Below are positions 37,486 to 46,032 of a stretch of 64,000 nt of DNA, piece by piece. The stretch covers positions 558,001-622,000 of the forward strand of contig NZ_CP022991.1 of the NCBI RefSeq assembly GCF_002278075.1, in the 5' to 3' direction. The translations under genes were made by a program, and so were the position numbers. This DNA comes from Paraburkholderia aromaticivorans. GTDB lineage: Bacteria > Pseudomonadota > Gammaproteobacteria > Burkholderiales > Burkholderiaceae. Every line of letters starts with the position of its first letter. Positions within the stretch are counted from its first letter, which is position 1. The notes below the pieces were generated by a model. That model made no database searches. It had not been told where the DNA came from and saw nothing but the letters and a program-made list of their open reading frames with translations.

Positions 37486-38318
37486 GGCTCTGTCAAGTTG
37501 ACGGATGTAGGCTTCGCTTATGGCGTACGAGTAGTTATCCTTATTAGATCACTTTGGCGCCGGCGGCAGTGACAGTCCAACCATGCCATGCGACGAAACG
37601 TCTCTGGAGTGTGGCACGATGACATGCCGCGTTCATCTGATGTCTGGGCAACGCGAAGTGCTGCCGGATTGGGCCGAAACATGAGAGAAACACCTGCGTG
37701 CGTCGTGCATCGCGAAAGCCGCACATCAGGCGTTCGCGCCTGCGGGTCGGCTGGTGGCTGTTCTCAGCACGGTTGTTCACCCGCGCGGCCGCTTTGACGA
37801 AAACGTGCTTCACATGAGCGAGCTCAGGAATTTCAGCCTTCGCCGCCGGATAGCTGCGCAACTGGTCGGTAACGATCTTGCGCGGCACGGGGTTTGAACG
37901 CAACACTCTCCGGAAGAAGCGCCTTGCCGCGGCCTTGTCGCGCCGCTTCTGCACCAGCACGTCGAGTTCAGCACCATGCTCATCGACCGCTCGCCACAAC
38001 AGATACGGTTCACCGCGAAGCGTCACGAACATTTCGTCCAGATGCCATGTGCTGCCCGGCTTGCGCCGCGCCGCTTTCGCGCACTGAGCGAATCTGGTGC
38101 CGAACTTGTCGCACCAGCGACGGATCGTCTCATACGTGACTATGACACCACGCTCGAGCAACAACTCCTCGACGTCGCGCAGGCTCAGGCTGAACCGAAA
38201 ATACCAGCGAACCGCGCAGCTGATGACGACGGCGGGGAAGCGGTGGCCGTGATAGAGCGATTTTGTCTTCTTCATTTTTTGCATTCTACCGCCGCCTACC
38301 CATTAACCTGACAGTGCC
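37486..38318 (-). mobile_element. IS6-family insertion sequence, complete
   Basis: The 833-bp element is bounded by inverted repeats: GGCTCTGTCAAGTT at 37486-37499 and its counterpart GGCACTGTCAGGTT read inward from 38318. This size and structure are standard for IS6. No 8-bp target duplication flanks it, as expected when IS6 elements recombine by replicative cointegration. Its right end sits directly inside a second IS6-family transposase gene. Confidence 0.85.
37544..38284 (-). CDS. IS6-family transposase
   Basis: The 246-residue transposase has the IS6 DDE core: Asp in TWHLDEMFVTLRG, Asp in KIVTDQLRSYPAA and Glu in NRAENSHQPTRRRE. The N-terminal VVISCAVRWYFRFSLSLRDV and ERGVIVTYETIRRWCDKF form the helix-turn-helix. 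The true start may be the ATG three codons downstream. The frame is intact and the element is complete, so it is probably still mobile. Confidence 0.92.
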   Translation of the reverse strand: MQKMKKTKSLYHGHRFPAVVISCAVRWYFRFSLSLRDVEELLLERGVIVTYETIRRWCDKFGTRFAQCAKAARRKPGSTWHLDEMFVTLRGEPYLLWRAVDEHGAELDVLVQKRRDKAAARRFFRRVLRSNPVPRKIVTDQLRSYPAAKAEIPELAHVKHVFVKAAARVNNRAENSHQPTRRRERLMCGFRDARRTQVFLSCFGPIRQHFALPRHQMNAACHRATLQRRFVAWHGWTVTAAGAKVI

Positions 38319-38658
38319 GTTTCGTCCATCCTCCAGTTCCTGCCAACCGGACGTTTGCGTTTGCGAAAGGCCTTTTCGAACAGCGGCACGAGCTTGATCA
38401 CCCTGCGATGCACGCTCGAACGATCCACCTCGATGCCGCGCTCGGCCATCATCTCTTCCAGGTTACGCAGGCTCAGCGAATACGCCACATACCAGCGCAC
38501 GCACAGCAGGATCACGTCCAGCGGGAAATGCAGCCGTTTTAAAACTTTGGCGACGCCCGGCGCCAACGCCTTTCGCGAAATCCGTTCCTTATTCACCGGC
38601 GCTTCTGGCAGATTGTTCATCAGAAAATCCTAACCCATCTCGTTATCGCGACAGAACC
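38319..38658 (-). pseudogene. 5' part of a second IS6-family transposase, cut by the first
   Basis: The reading from 38620 (MNNLPEAPVNKERISRKALA) continues with VILLCVRWYVAYSLSLRNLE and VHRRVIKLVPLFEKAF to NWRMDETALSG. It then enters the neighbouring IS6 end at 38318. Only the HTH and first catalytic Asp remain. The terminal repeat GGTTCTGTCGCGATAACG is present at 38641-38658, read on the minus strand. The missing half is not in the window, so a deletion or cointegrate resolution followed. Confidence 0.82.
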
Positions 38659-38865
38659 TTTTTGAGTGCTATGCGTCAATGAGAGGGCGTCGCGGGCATT
38701 CAGTCCACCGCGCTTTTTAATCGCGCGAGCGGAAAGCCCGCCGTCGGAAAATTGCCTTCGAGTCCGATGGAATAGCCGTGCTTCATCAACTGTTATGGGT
38801 GGGTAGCCATGATCGACCGCCCCACGGACGGCGGCTGCGCTTTCTCCACAATTACGGTGCTCGTT

Positions 38866-39627
38866 ATGCTCAATTCGCTCATTTCCCGCCGTCGTCTCAT
38901 CGCAACCGGCTCGCTGGCCTCGCTCGGCGTCGGTCTTTCGCGCCTCGCTTTCGGCGACACGCGTCAGAATTCCTCCGCCGACGCCAAGCCCACACTCGGC
39001 GTCGTGCCCGCGTATCTGGGCGTCTCGCCGCAGACACTGCCGCCGCTGCCGTATGCGGAAAACGCGCTGGAGCCGACCATTTCCGCCCGCACCGTGGGCA
39101 TTCACTACGGCAAGCATCACCGCGCGTATTTCGATAATCTGCACAAGCTGCTGGCCGGCACGCCGCTCGAACAGGCGTCCCTCGAACAGATCATCGTGCA
39201 GTCGCACGACCAGCCCGCGCTCGCCGATGTGTTCAACAACGCCGCGCAGGCATGGAATCACAATTTCTACTGGAATTCGCTGACGCCAGCTTCCGCAGCG
39301 ATTGCGCCGAGCGCGAAACTGCAGGCTGCGATCGAACGCAAATTCGGTTCTGTCGAAGCACTTTTGAAAGCACTGGTGGCCACCTCGGCATCGCAATTCG
39401 GCAGCGGTTGGGGCTGGCTCGTGGTAGATCGCGGCGAACTCGCGGTAGTGAAAACCGGCAACGCGGAAACACCGTTCACGCGAGGACTCGCGCCGTTGCT
39501 CACGGTCGACGTTTGGGAGCACGCGTATTACCTGGACTATCAGAATCGCCGCCCCGACTATCTGGTGGCGACCGTATCGAAGCATTTGAACTGGGCGTTC
39601 GCTTCGGCGAACTTCGAGCGTGTCTGA
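38866..39627 (+). CDS. Fe/Mn superoxide dismutase with Tat-like signal
   Basis: From ATG 38866 the 253-residue protein starts with ISRRRLIATGSLASLGVG, a likely twin-arginine signal, so it is probably periplasmic. The dismutase domain (about 60-250) has the first ligand in VGIHYGKHHRAYFDNL, the second in QAWNHNFYWNSL, and Asp and His ligands in VDVWEHAYYLDYQNRRPDY. The family normally lacks a signal, so export is notable. An earlier ATG at 38809 is possible but gives an extension unlike a signal. It detoxifies superoxide outside the cytoplasm. Confidence 0.85.
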   Translation: MLNSLISRRRLIATGSLASLGVGLSRLAFGDTRQNSSADAKPTLGVVPAYLGVSPQTLPPLPYAENALEPTISARTVGIHYGKHHRAYFDNLHKLLAGTPLEQASLEQIIVQSHDQPALADVFNNAAQAWNHNFYWNSLTPASAAIAPSAKLQAAIERKFGSVEALLKALVATSASQFGSGWGWLVVDRGELAVVKTGNAETPFTRGLAPLLTVDVWEHAYYLDYQNRRPDYLVATVSKHLNWAFASANFERV

Positions 39628-39681
39628 TTCTCGTATGCGCTTCCATGTGAAGCGTTTCGAGATCTATTCGAGGGGGCATTC

Positions 39682-40227
39682 ATGTTCATCACACTTGCGC
39701 AATCGCGCGCTGTGATCGCTTGCGGCGCACTGACGTTGGCCGCCTGCACCACATCATCGGCCACCACACCGCCGGCAACCACATCGGCGGCCGCCACTTC
39801 GCCGTCCTCCATCAATCCGCCGGACGGTCAGCGCATCATGGCGCTCACGGCATCGGGCGTGCAGACTTATGTGTGCGAAGCCGACGCGCAGCAGCACCTC
39901 GCCTGGGTGTTTAAAAGCCCGCAGGCGACGCTGTTCGATGCGAGCGGCCGTACAGTACTCAGACACGCAGCAGGACCGTCGTGGCAAGCGGACGACGGCA
40001 GCCGTATCGTCGGCCGCGCCATCGCGCAGCGGCCGAGCGACACGCCGGCGAGCGTGCCGCAACTGCTGCTGGAAACGCATAGTACGGCGGGCGACGGCAT
40101 GTTATCGGCGGTGCGTTACGTGCAGCGCGTGAAAACCGTTGGCGGTGTGATGCCGTCCGCGCCATGCACGGTCGCGGGACAGAGCGGCAGCTCGCCGTAT
40201 CTCGCGGAATATGTGTTCTACAAGTAG
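39682..40227 (+). CDS. DUF3455 domain lipoprotein
   Basis: This 181-residue protein carries a lipoprotein signal (ACGALTLAACTTSS, lipid-bearing Cys about residue 22). A Thr/Pro/Ala-rich linker follows, then a DUF3455 domain starting PPDGQRIMALTASGVQTYVC and including HLAWVFKSPQATLFDASG, GPSWQADDGSRIVGR and VRYVQRVKTVGGVMPSAPC. The domain's function is unknown. It closely follows superoxide dismutase and precedes a strong terminator, so the two may be co-expressed. Confidence 0.85.
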   Translation: MFITLAQSRAVIACGALTLAACTTSSATTPPATTSAAATSPSSINPPDGQRIMALTASGVQTYVCEADAQQHLAWVFKSPQATLFDASGRTVLRHAAGPSWQADDGSRIVGRAIAQRPSDTPASVPQLLLETHSTAGDGMLSAVRYVQRVKTVGGVMPSAPCTVAGQSGSSPYLAEYVFYK

Positions 40228-40238
40228 CGGGTTCTGAG

Positions 40239-40278
40239 GACGTATGCGGTCACCGTCATTCAGGTGGCCGCATACGTC
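40239..40278. terminator. strong bidirectional terminator
   Basis: A 16-bp stem (GACGTATGCGGTCACC pairing with GGTGGCCGCATACGTC, one G-T wobble) surrounds an eight-base loop. It lies between the converging DUF3455 and kinase genes, with TTCCGTTTT downstream. It separates the T6SS locus from the superoxide dismutase pair. Confidence 0.82.
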
Positions 40279-40296
40279 TGTTCCGTTTTGAACGCG

Positions 40297-41721
40297 TCAA
40301 TTGTCCGGCGCGTTGGGGGTGTCGAGCGTGTCGAGAAACGCGCGTTTATCCACCGACGCGGGCAACGCATCTGCAAGGCGTGCGTGAAAGGCCGCGATAT
40401 CCGCGCCCAACGCGGCGCGCTGCGCCACGATGCGCGCGATAGGCCCGATATGCGTGGCGAGCCGTCGCGCGGCCAGTTCGACACGCGCGGGATCGATCGC
40501 CGCGCCCGTCTGTCTTGCACCGCTTTCGAGGCGCGCGGCATGCGGCGTGACGATACCCGATGAGGTCGCATGCCGCGCCAGCAAGGTCGTGAATTCTTGC
40601 CGCGCGGCGTCGTCGGGAAGATGGCGCGCCAGTTGGGCCGCGAGCGTGTGCGAATCCGCGGCCTGCGCTGCGGCGCGCCGCACGAGGCGCGACGCCACCG
40701 GCCCGACGTGACTCGCGAGCCGCCGTTCGAGCTGCGCGAGCAATTCCGGCGGCCACGCGAGCGGCGCTGCGTGCGCAGCGGTTGCATTCGCAGGTGGCGC
40801 GAGTCCCTCGCGTACGAGTGGCGTGACCACCACGGTCTGGTCCGGATCGATCCGCGCCGTGAGCGTATCGAGCAACGCGAGCAGTTCGACGCGCCAGCCT
40901 TGCGCGGACTCGTAGCGCTGCGCGGGCTGCTTGGCCAGCGCCTTCAGCACCATCGCGTCGACTTCCGGCGGCAGGGCCGCCGCTCGTGAAGACGGTGCGG
41001 GCGGCATTTCGTTCATCACCTGCTGCATGACCACCGCAGACGCGCCGGAAAACGGACACATGCCCGTCAGCATTTCATACAGCACAACACCTGCAGAGAA
41101 CAGATCGCTGCGTGCGTCGATCTGCGCGCCCGCATATTGCTCGGGCGACATATAACTCGGCGTGCCGATCATCATGCCGACTTGCGTCAGGCGGCCTGTG
41201 TCGAGTTGCGCGATGCCGAAGTCGGTGATCTTGCATTCACCGCGCGGCGCAATCAGCAGATTCGCCGGCTTGATGTCGCGATGAATCACGCCGACGTCAT
41301 GTGCATAGGCGAGCGCATCGAGCAGTTGCGCGAACCATACGAGCACGCGAATCAGCGGCATGGCCGTGCCGCTCGCGGCATGTTGCGCGAGCCGCGCGGC
41401 GAGCGTTTCGCCGCGTACGTATTCCAGCGCGATAAACGCGACGCCGTCGGCCTCGCCGTAGTCGAACACGCTGACAATGTGCGGATGCACGAGCCGCCCA
41501 GCCGCACGCGCTTCGTTGATGAAACGCGCTGGCAGTTCGGCGTCCGCCGCTGTGCCGTGCGCGTCATTCAGCAGTTCCGCGCGGATCGTCTTCAACGCCA
41601 CTTGCCGCTGAATGTGCGGATCGGTGGCGAGATAGACCGTGCTCATCGCGCCACGGCCGAGCACACGCTCGACCTGATAGCGGCCAACCTGGCGCGGCAG
41701 GACTTCCGTGCGCGCGATCAT
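40297..41721 (-). CDS. Ser/Thr protein kinase associated with T6SS
   Basis: The 474-residue protein has an N-terminal Hanks-type kinase domain (about 15-280): glycine loop VLGRGAMSTVYLA, the Lys in QVALKTIRAE, catalytic loop VIHRDIKPANLLI, DFGIAQ, and activation segment MIGTPSYMSPEQYAGAQI. The C-terminal 190 residues are Ala/Arg/His-rich repeats without a membrane helix (LxRHLPDDAARQEFTTLLAR and similar). In other T6SS loci a kinase (PpkA) phosphorylates an FHA protein to activate secretion, and an FHA gene is present at 57138. It overlaps the sensor gene by four bases. Confidence 0.87.
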   Translation of the reverse strand: MIARTEVLPRQVGRYQVERVLGRGAMSTVYLATDPHIQRQVALKTIRAELLNDAHGTAADAELPARFINEARAAGRLVHPHIVSVFDYGEADGVAFIALEYVRGETLAARLAQHAASGTAMPLIRVLVWFAQLLDALAYAHDVGVIHRDIKPANLLIAPRGECKITDFGIAQLDTGRLTQVGMMIGTPSYMSPEQYAGAQIDARSDLFSAGVVLYEMLTGMCPFSGASAVVMQQVMNEMPPAPSSRAAALPPEVDAMVLKALAKQPAQRYESAQGWRVELLALLDTLTARIDPDQTVVVTPLVREGLAPPANATAAHAAPLAWPPELLAQLERRLASHVGPVASRLVRRAAAQAADSHTLAAQLARHLPDDAARQEFTTLLARHATSSGIVTPHAARLESGARQTGAAIDPARVELAARRLATHIGPIARIVAQRAALGADIAAFHARLADALPASVDKRAFLDTLDTPNAPDN

Positions 41722-42638
41722 GATCGTGCGCCTGGCGGCACGGTTTCGGCCGCGCCGGCTTCGTCGAGAATCGAGAATGCGGTGACGAGACTCGTGCGCA
41801 TGCGGTCGAACGACACCGCAAGCGAGGCGATTTCGTCGCTGCCGCGCGTCGGCAATTCGACTTCGCCGAGTTTGCCGAGACTCACTTCGTCAGCGGCGCG
41901 GGAGAGCGCCTGCAAACGCCGCGTGACGAGAAAATGCACCATCACGTTCAGCACGATCAGCACGACCGCGAACACCACGCTCAGCGCTTCCATGAAGCTG
42001 CGCCACAAGGCCCGGCCGCGCGCAATCGATTCCGACATCGGCACGGAGACGAACTCGGCACCGATCACATCGTGTAGTTTCCAGCCGAAACCGTTCGCTG
42101 GGCCGTATTTATCGAGCATCGTGCGCGGCGCAGCCGAAGGCGTGCTGTGACACTGCATGCAGGTCGAGTCGTTAATGCTGCTCGGTCGCGCGAGAAACAG
42201 CAGATGATCGCCACCGGGCGTTTGCCGCTGTCCGGTGATTTCCTTCAAGGCGGGCTGATCGTGCAGATGTGCGATGACTTCGGTTTCCCAATCCGTTGGC
42301 CTGTCGCGTGGATTGGTCGGATTCAGCATGGTCGAGCGATACGAGAAGTTGGGAAACACGCTTTGCAGCGTGTTGAGCATCTCGATTGCGGAAAACGCGG
42401 GCACGGATTCGGGCACGAACGAGTACTGAATCTGCGTGGAAAGGAGCGGCGTAATGTGCTTTGCCGTGTAGTTCTGCATGGCTTCTGCGGCGCTCATCAG
42501 CACGTTGGCGTCGTGGCGCGTTTCGTCAAGCGCCTGCTGCTGCAACACGCGATCCGCGACGACGCCCGCGGCAGTCAGTCCGATCGCGAAGATCGCGACG
42601 AACACGAGGTTGAACTTGATGGCGAGTGACAAATTCAT
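41718..42638 (-). CDS. DUF3365/Tll0287-like heme sensor with HAMP domain
   Basis: The 306-residue membrane protein has an N-terminal helix (LVFVAIFAIGLTAAGVVADR) and a periplasmic DUF3365 domain (about 35-195) with a heme-c-type motif C160-M-Q-C163-H164. A second membrane helix (ALSVVFAVVLIVLNVMVHFL) and a HAMP linker (about 225-285, LQALSRAADEVSLGKLGEVE) follow. It has no output kinase of its own. It overlaps both flanking genes by four bases, so it is probably the sensor for the Ser/Thr kinase. Heme attachment would make it a redox or gas sensor. This is inferred. Confidence 0.83.
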   Translation of the reverse strand: MNLSLAIKFNLVFVAIFAIGLTAAGVVADRVLQQQALDETRHDANVLMSAAEAMQNYTAKHITPLLSTQIQYSFVPESVPAFSAIEMLNTLQSVFPNFSYRSTMLNPTNPRDRPTDWETEVIAHLHDQPALKEITGQRQTPGGDHLLFLARPSSINDSTCMQCHSTPSAAPRTMLDKYGPANGFGWKLHDVIGAEFVSVPMSESIARGRALWRSFMEALSVVFAVVLIVLNVMVHFLVTRRLQALSRAADEVSLGKLGEVELPTRGSDEIASLAVSFDRMRTSLVTAFSILDEAGAAETVPPGARS

Positions 42639-43591
42639 GGGCGGGCCGTAGTTGATGAATAAGCCGCGAGCGGCTTGAGTGTGGGTCGGGGCGGCGGAAA
42701 AATCAGTACGTGCCAGTCGGGCAGCGCGCGAATGTGCTGCTTCACGTCGCGGCGAAACGCCGTGTCGGATAAGCGCGGGCGAAAGCGTTCGCTAAAACGC
42801 GTGGTGGGATCGGTGCGGGCGGCGAACGAACTGCCGAGCCAGTCCGCGATATCGGCGAAAGCCACCGGACGTACGCCATGCGCGGGAAGAGTATGCGCGG
42901 CATTGGGCGAAGGCGGGGTCGGCACGGGCAGCGGACGCAGCGCGTCGCGGAACGTGAGCGGCATCGCTGTAACGAAGGCAGCTTCAGGGCTCGCGGCAAA
43001 TGAAACCGGCTCAACCGTTCCCGCGTGCCGCGCGAACGCGGATTGATGCGCGTCCAGATGCACATCCAGCGGTTTGCCGCGGGTTTTGCCGAGCGAATGC
43101 ACCTGAGCCGAGCCGCTTTCGCAGAACACCGCGTCCGCGCTGTCATAACCCTCCGGCGTCGCGGCGATCACGAGCGCCGTGCGATCCGCCGGTGTAATGC
43201 GCGTGCGCTCCGTCTCGATCACCGGAGTCGCACACGCAGCATTCGCGCACATGTGCATGACTTTGAGCCAGCCACGCAACAGCGCGATATGCGAATCGCG
43301 TGTCAACATGGCGCGCGTATCGCGGCCCAGCGCGACGATATTGCCGCTCTCGTCCTGAATCTGTACGACGCCATTCCCCGAACTCTCGACGATGTCGTCC
43401 TGCGAAAAACGCTGACCTGTCTGCGCCGAGTACACGCTCGTCGCGTGAATCGCCGTGACGAGGGTGTCGGCACGTACTAGCGTCCAGTCCGCCTGTGCGT
43501 TCGCATACGAAGCGATGGCGAAGAGGCCTAGCGGCGCGAGCCGCAGCGGACCTCGCAAACTATTTCTGCCGAATGGTACGGAGTTCTTCAT
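42635..43591 (-). CDS. FecR-domain periplasmic protein
   Basis: The protein of about 318 residues has a signal peptide (LAPLGLFAIASYANAQ). Its FecR-like domain reads VYSAQTGQRFSQDDIVESSG, VQIQDESGNIVALGRDTRAM and VVIETERTRITPADRTALVI in outline. The C-terminus is Pro-rich and carries a basic tail. FecR domains in this setting bind ligands or cell-wall-related partners. The ATG at 43591 gives the best signal; other in-frame ATGs lie at 43600 and 43639. It is the first gene of a coupled three-gene operon with the heme sensor and kinase, divergent from tssB. Confidence 0.78.
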   Translation of the reverse strand: MKNSVPFGRNSLRGPLRLAPLGLFAIASYANAQADWTLVRADTLVTAIHATSVYSAQTGQRFSQDDIVESSGNGVVQIQDESGNIVALGRDTRAMLTRDSHIALLRGWLKVMHMCANAACATPVIETERTRITPADRTALVIAATPEGYDSADAVFCESGSAQVHSLGKTRGKPLDVHLDAHQSAFARHAGTVEPVSFAASPEAAFVTAMPLTFRDALRPLPVPTPPSPNAAHTLPAHGVRPVAFADIADWLGSSFAARTDPTTRFSERFRPRLSDTAFRRDVKQHIRALPDWHVLIFPPPRPTLKPLAAYSSTTARP

Positions 43592-43917
43592 GGCATGCAT
43601 TGCAGGGAATTCACTGTCTGTTAAGGCGCCGGTACTCACAGAACAGCCAGCCCTCCATCTTTATTCCATCGCATGCGACTGCCTATTTCCCGGAATATTC
43701 GCGGCGTCCCGGCTGTTCTGGTTGGCAGGCACTTATGACGCCGCGCAACACGGTCTCATCCACAACGTTTGAAAAAAGTTGGAATAGATCGCGAGGCTGG
43801 GTTGTTTTGTGAGCGTGGACGACGGTCGCGGTACGGGGCAAGTCCATCGCGAACGGGTCGTGTCCAACGGCCGCGTCGAATCCCTGAAACCCAACGCACC
43901 CCAAAAGGAACCAGCGC
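43592..43917. other. 326-bp divergent promoter region of the T6SS locus
   Basis: This spacer separates the minus-strand signalling operon from tssB. It should hold promoters for both directions. No convincing sigma-54 (GG-N10-GC) site or operator was found, and short open frames here lack motifs. Confidence 0.45.
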
Positions 43918-44439
43918 ATGGCAACGAAGCAGAGCAGTCAGAAATTCATTGCACGCAATCGGGCGCCGCGCGTACAGATCGAGTACGACGTGGAGCTGTA
44001 CGGCGCGCAGAAGAAAGTGCAAATTCCCTTCGTTATGGGCGTGATGTCGGACCTGTCCGGCGCGAATGGCGGCGATCTGCCGGCCATCGAACAGCGCAAG
44101 GCGCTGGAGATCGACGTCGACAACTTCGACAGCCGCATGCAATCCATGAAGCCGCGCGTGAATTTTCACGTACCCAATACGCTGACCGGCGACGGCAACC
44201 TCGAAGTGGATATCACCTTCGACAGCATGGACGATTTTTCGCCCGCAGCCGTGGCGCGCAAAGTGGATTCGCTCGCGACGCTGCTCAAAGCTCGCACGCA
44301 GCTCGCCAATCTCGGCACCTATCTCGACGGCAAGGGCGGCGCGGAAAAACTGATTGCGCAGGCGCTGAAGGACCCGGCGCTGCTGCAATCGCTTAGCGCC
44401 GCGCCGAAGGCCGCCGGCACCGAACCCGAACAGGAGTAA
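43918..44439 (+). CDS. tssB: T6SS sheath subunit TssB (VipA)
   Basis: The 173-residue protein is a typical small sheath subunit: RVQIEYDVELYGAQKKVQIP, GVMSDLSG near residue 45, and the acidic VDITFDSMDDFSPAAVARKV with the helix that docks on TssC. With TssC it forms the contractile sheath. The start has a good GGAA site. Its TAA overlaps the tssC ATG (TAATG), so the two are translated together, as normal for a fixed-ratio sheath pair. Confidence 0.95.
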   Translation: MATKQSSQKFIARNRAPRVQIEYDVELYGAQKKVQIPFVMGVMSDLSGANGGDLPAIEQRKALEIDVDNFDSRMQSMKPRVNFHVPNTLTGDGNLEVDITFDSMDDFSPAAVARKVDSLATLLKARTQLANLGTYLDGKGGAEKLIAQALKDPALLQSLSAAPKAAGTEPEQE

Positions 44440-45950
44440 TGGCGACCATGGAAAGCCAGAATCAATTCGACCCGGCCATGCTCGATGCGAACGTCGCATC
44501 GGCTGAGTCCAGCGACTTCGCGGCGCTGCTCAGCAAGGAATTCAAGCCGAAGAACGAGCGCGCGAAAGAGGAAGTGGAAGCGGCAGTGCGCACACTCGCC
44601 GAGCAGGTCTTGCAGGACTCGAACATCGTTTCCGATGACGTTACGCAAACCATCAACGCGTATGTCGCCGAAATCGACCGCAAGCTGAGCGAGCAGTTGA
44701 ACCGCATCATGCATCACGCGGAATTCCAGAAGCTCGAAGGCGCGTGGCGCGGTTTGCATCACCTCGTGACAAATTCGGAAACCGATCCGATGCTCAAGAT
44801 CCGGGTGCTGAACGTTTCGAAGAAAGAACTCGGCAAGAATCTCAAGCGCTTCAAAGGCGTAGCGTGGGACCAGAGCCCCGTATTCAAGCGCGTGTATGAA
44901 GAAGAATACGGCCAGTTGGGCGGTGAACCGTACGGGTGCCTGATCGGCGATTACTACTTCGATCACAGTCCGCAGGATGTCGAACTGTTGCGCGGCATTT
45001 CACAGATTGCCGCCGCCTCGCATGCGCCGTTTATTTCGGCGGCGGATTCCACGCTGCTGGGCATGGAGAACTGGAACGAGCTTGCCAATCCGCGCGATCT
45101 TTCCATGATCTTCACCACCCCCGATTACGCCGGCTGGCGCTCGCTGCGCGAAACGGACGACGCGCGCTATCTCGCGCTGACCATGCCGCGCACGCTGGCA
45201 CGCTTGCCGTACGGCGCGAAGACTGATCCGGTCGAGGAATTCGACTTCGAGGAAGACACCGAAAGCGCGGATTCGTCGAAATACACGTGGCAAAACGCCG
45301 CGTATTCGATGGCGGTGAATATCAACCGTTCGTTCAAGCAGTATGGCTGGTGCACGCGCATTCGTGGCGTGGAGTCGGGCGGCGCGGTGGAAAGCCTGCC
45401 GGTGCATACGTTCCCAAGCGACGACGGCGGCGTGGACGTGAAGTGCCCGACTGAAATCGCCATTACGGATCGCCGCTCGGCGGAACTGGACAAGATGGGT
45501 CTGATGCCACTCGTGCATCGCAAGAACTCGGACGTGGCCGCGTTTATCGGCGCTCAGTCGGTGGCGAAACCCGAAGAGTACGACGATCCTTCGGCAACCG
45601 CGAACTCGAATCTCTCTGCGCGTCTACCCTACATGTTCGCGTGCTGCCGCTTTGCGCATTACCTGAAGTGCATTGTGCGGGACAAGATCGGCTCCTTCAG
45701 CACGCGCGAGCAGATGGAAAGCTGGCTGTCCAACTGGGTGATGAATTACGTGGACGGCGACCCGGTGAACTCCAGCGAAGAAACCAAGGCGCGTAAGCCG
45801 CTCGCCGCCGCGCAGGTGGTGGTCGAGGAAGTCGAAGGTAATCCCGGCTATTACACGTCGAAGCTTTTCCTCAAGCCGCACTACCAACTCGAAGGTCTAA
45901 CGGTTTCGCTGCGTCTCGTTTCGCGGCTGCCGTCTGCACGCGCGGCTTAA
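44439..45950 (+). CDS. tssC: T6SS sheath subunit TssC (VipB)
   Basis: The 503-residue large sheath subunit contains the family landmarks KLEGAWRGLHHLVTNSETD, the EEYGQLGGEPYGCLIGDYYF block and GWCTRIRGVESGGAVESLPV. Also present are FAHYLKCIVRDKIG and the C-terminal strand YQLEGLTVSLRLVSRLP. It assembles with TssB around the Hcp tube and its recycling depends on TssH. The length is normal. A second in-frame ATG lies three codons downstream. Confidence 0.95.
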   Translation: MATMESQNQFDPAMLDANVASAESSDFAALLSKEFKPKNERAKEEVEAAVRTLAEQVLQDSNIVSDDVTQTINAYVAEIDRKLSEQLNRIMHHAEFQKLEGAWRGLHHLVTNSETDPMLKIRVLNVSKKELGKNLKRFKGVAWDQSPVFKRVYEEEYGQLGGEPYGCLIGDYYFDHSPQDVELLRGISQIAAASHAPFISAADSTLLGMENWNELANPRDLSMIFTTPDYAGWRSLRETDDARYLALTMPRTLARLPYGAKTDPVEEFDFEEDTESADSSKYTWQNAAYSMAVNINRSFKQYGWCTRIRGVESGGAVESLPVHTFPSDDGGVDVKCPTEIAITDRRSAELDKMGLMPLVHRKNSDVAAFIGAQSVAKPEEYDDPSATANSNLSARLPYMFACCRFAHYLKCIVRDKIGSFSTREQMESWLSNWVMNYVDGDPVNSSEETKARKPLAAAQVVVEEVEGNPGYYTSKLFLKPHYQLEGLTVSLRLVSRLPSARAA

Positions 45951-45987
45951 GTATTCCGGCCGACGCACAGCGCGCCGGCCCCCTTGT

Positions 45988-46002
45988 TCGCCGACCCGGC
46001 GA
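45988..46002. other. hairpin between tssC and hcp
   Basis: TCGCCG-ACC-CGGCGA forms a perfect six-bp stem with a three-base loop, 31 bases before the hcp start. It lacks a T-run, so it may be an RNA stability or processing element more than a terminator. It could help hcp reach higher levels than the sheath genes. Confidence 0.4.
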
Positions 46003-46032
46003 GTACTTTGATTAGCAAAGATGGAGGTCAAT

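Noticed and set aside
38708..38800. Short minus-strand peptide (HGYSIGLEGNFPTAGFP) before the dismutase
   Set aside because: It looks gene-like in composition, but it is 28 codons with a stop just before it. The family could not be identified.
43700..43917. Possible sigma-54 promoter before tssB
   Set aside because: GG and GC pairs occur, but none at the required 10-base spacing with TGGCAC/TTGC context.
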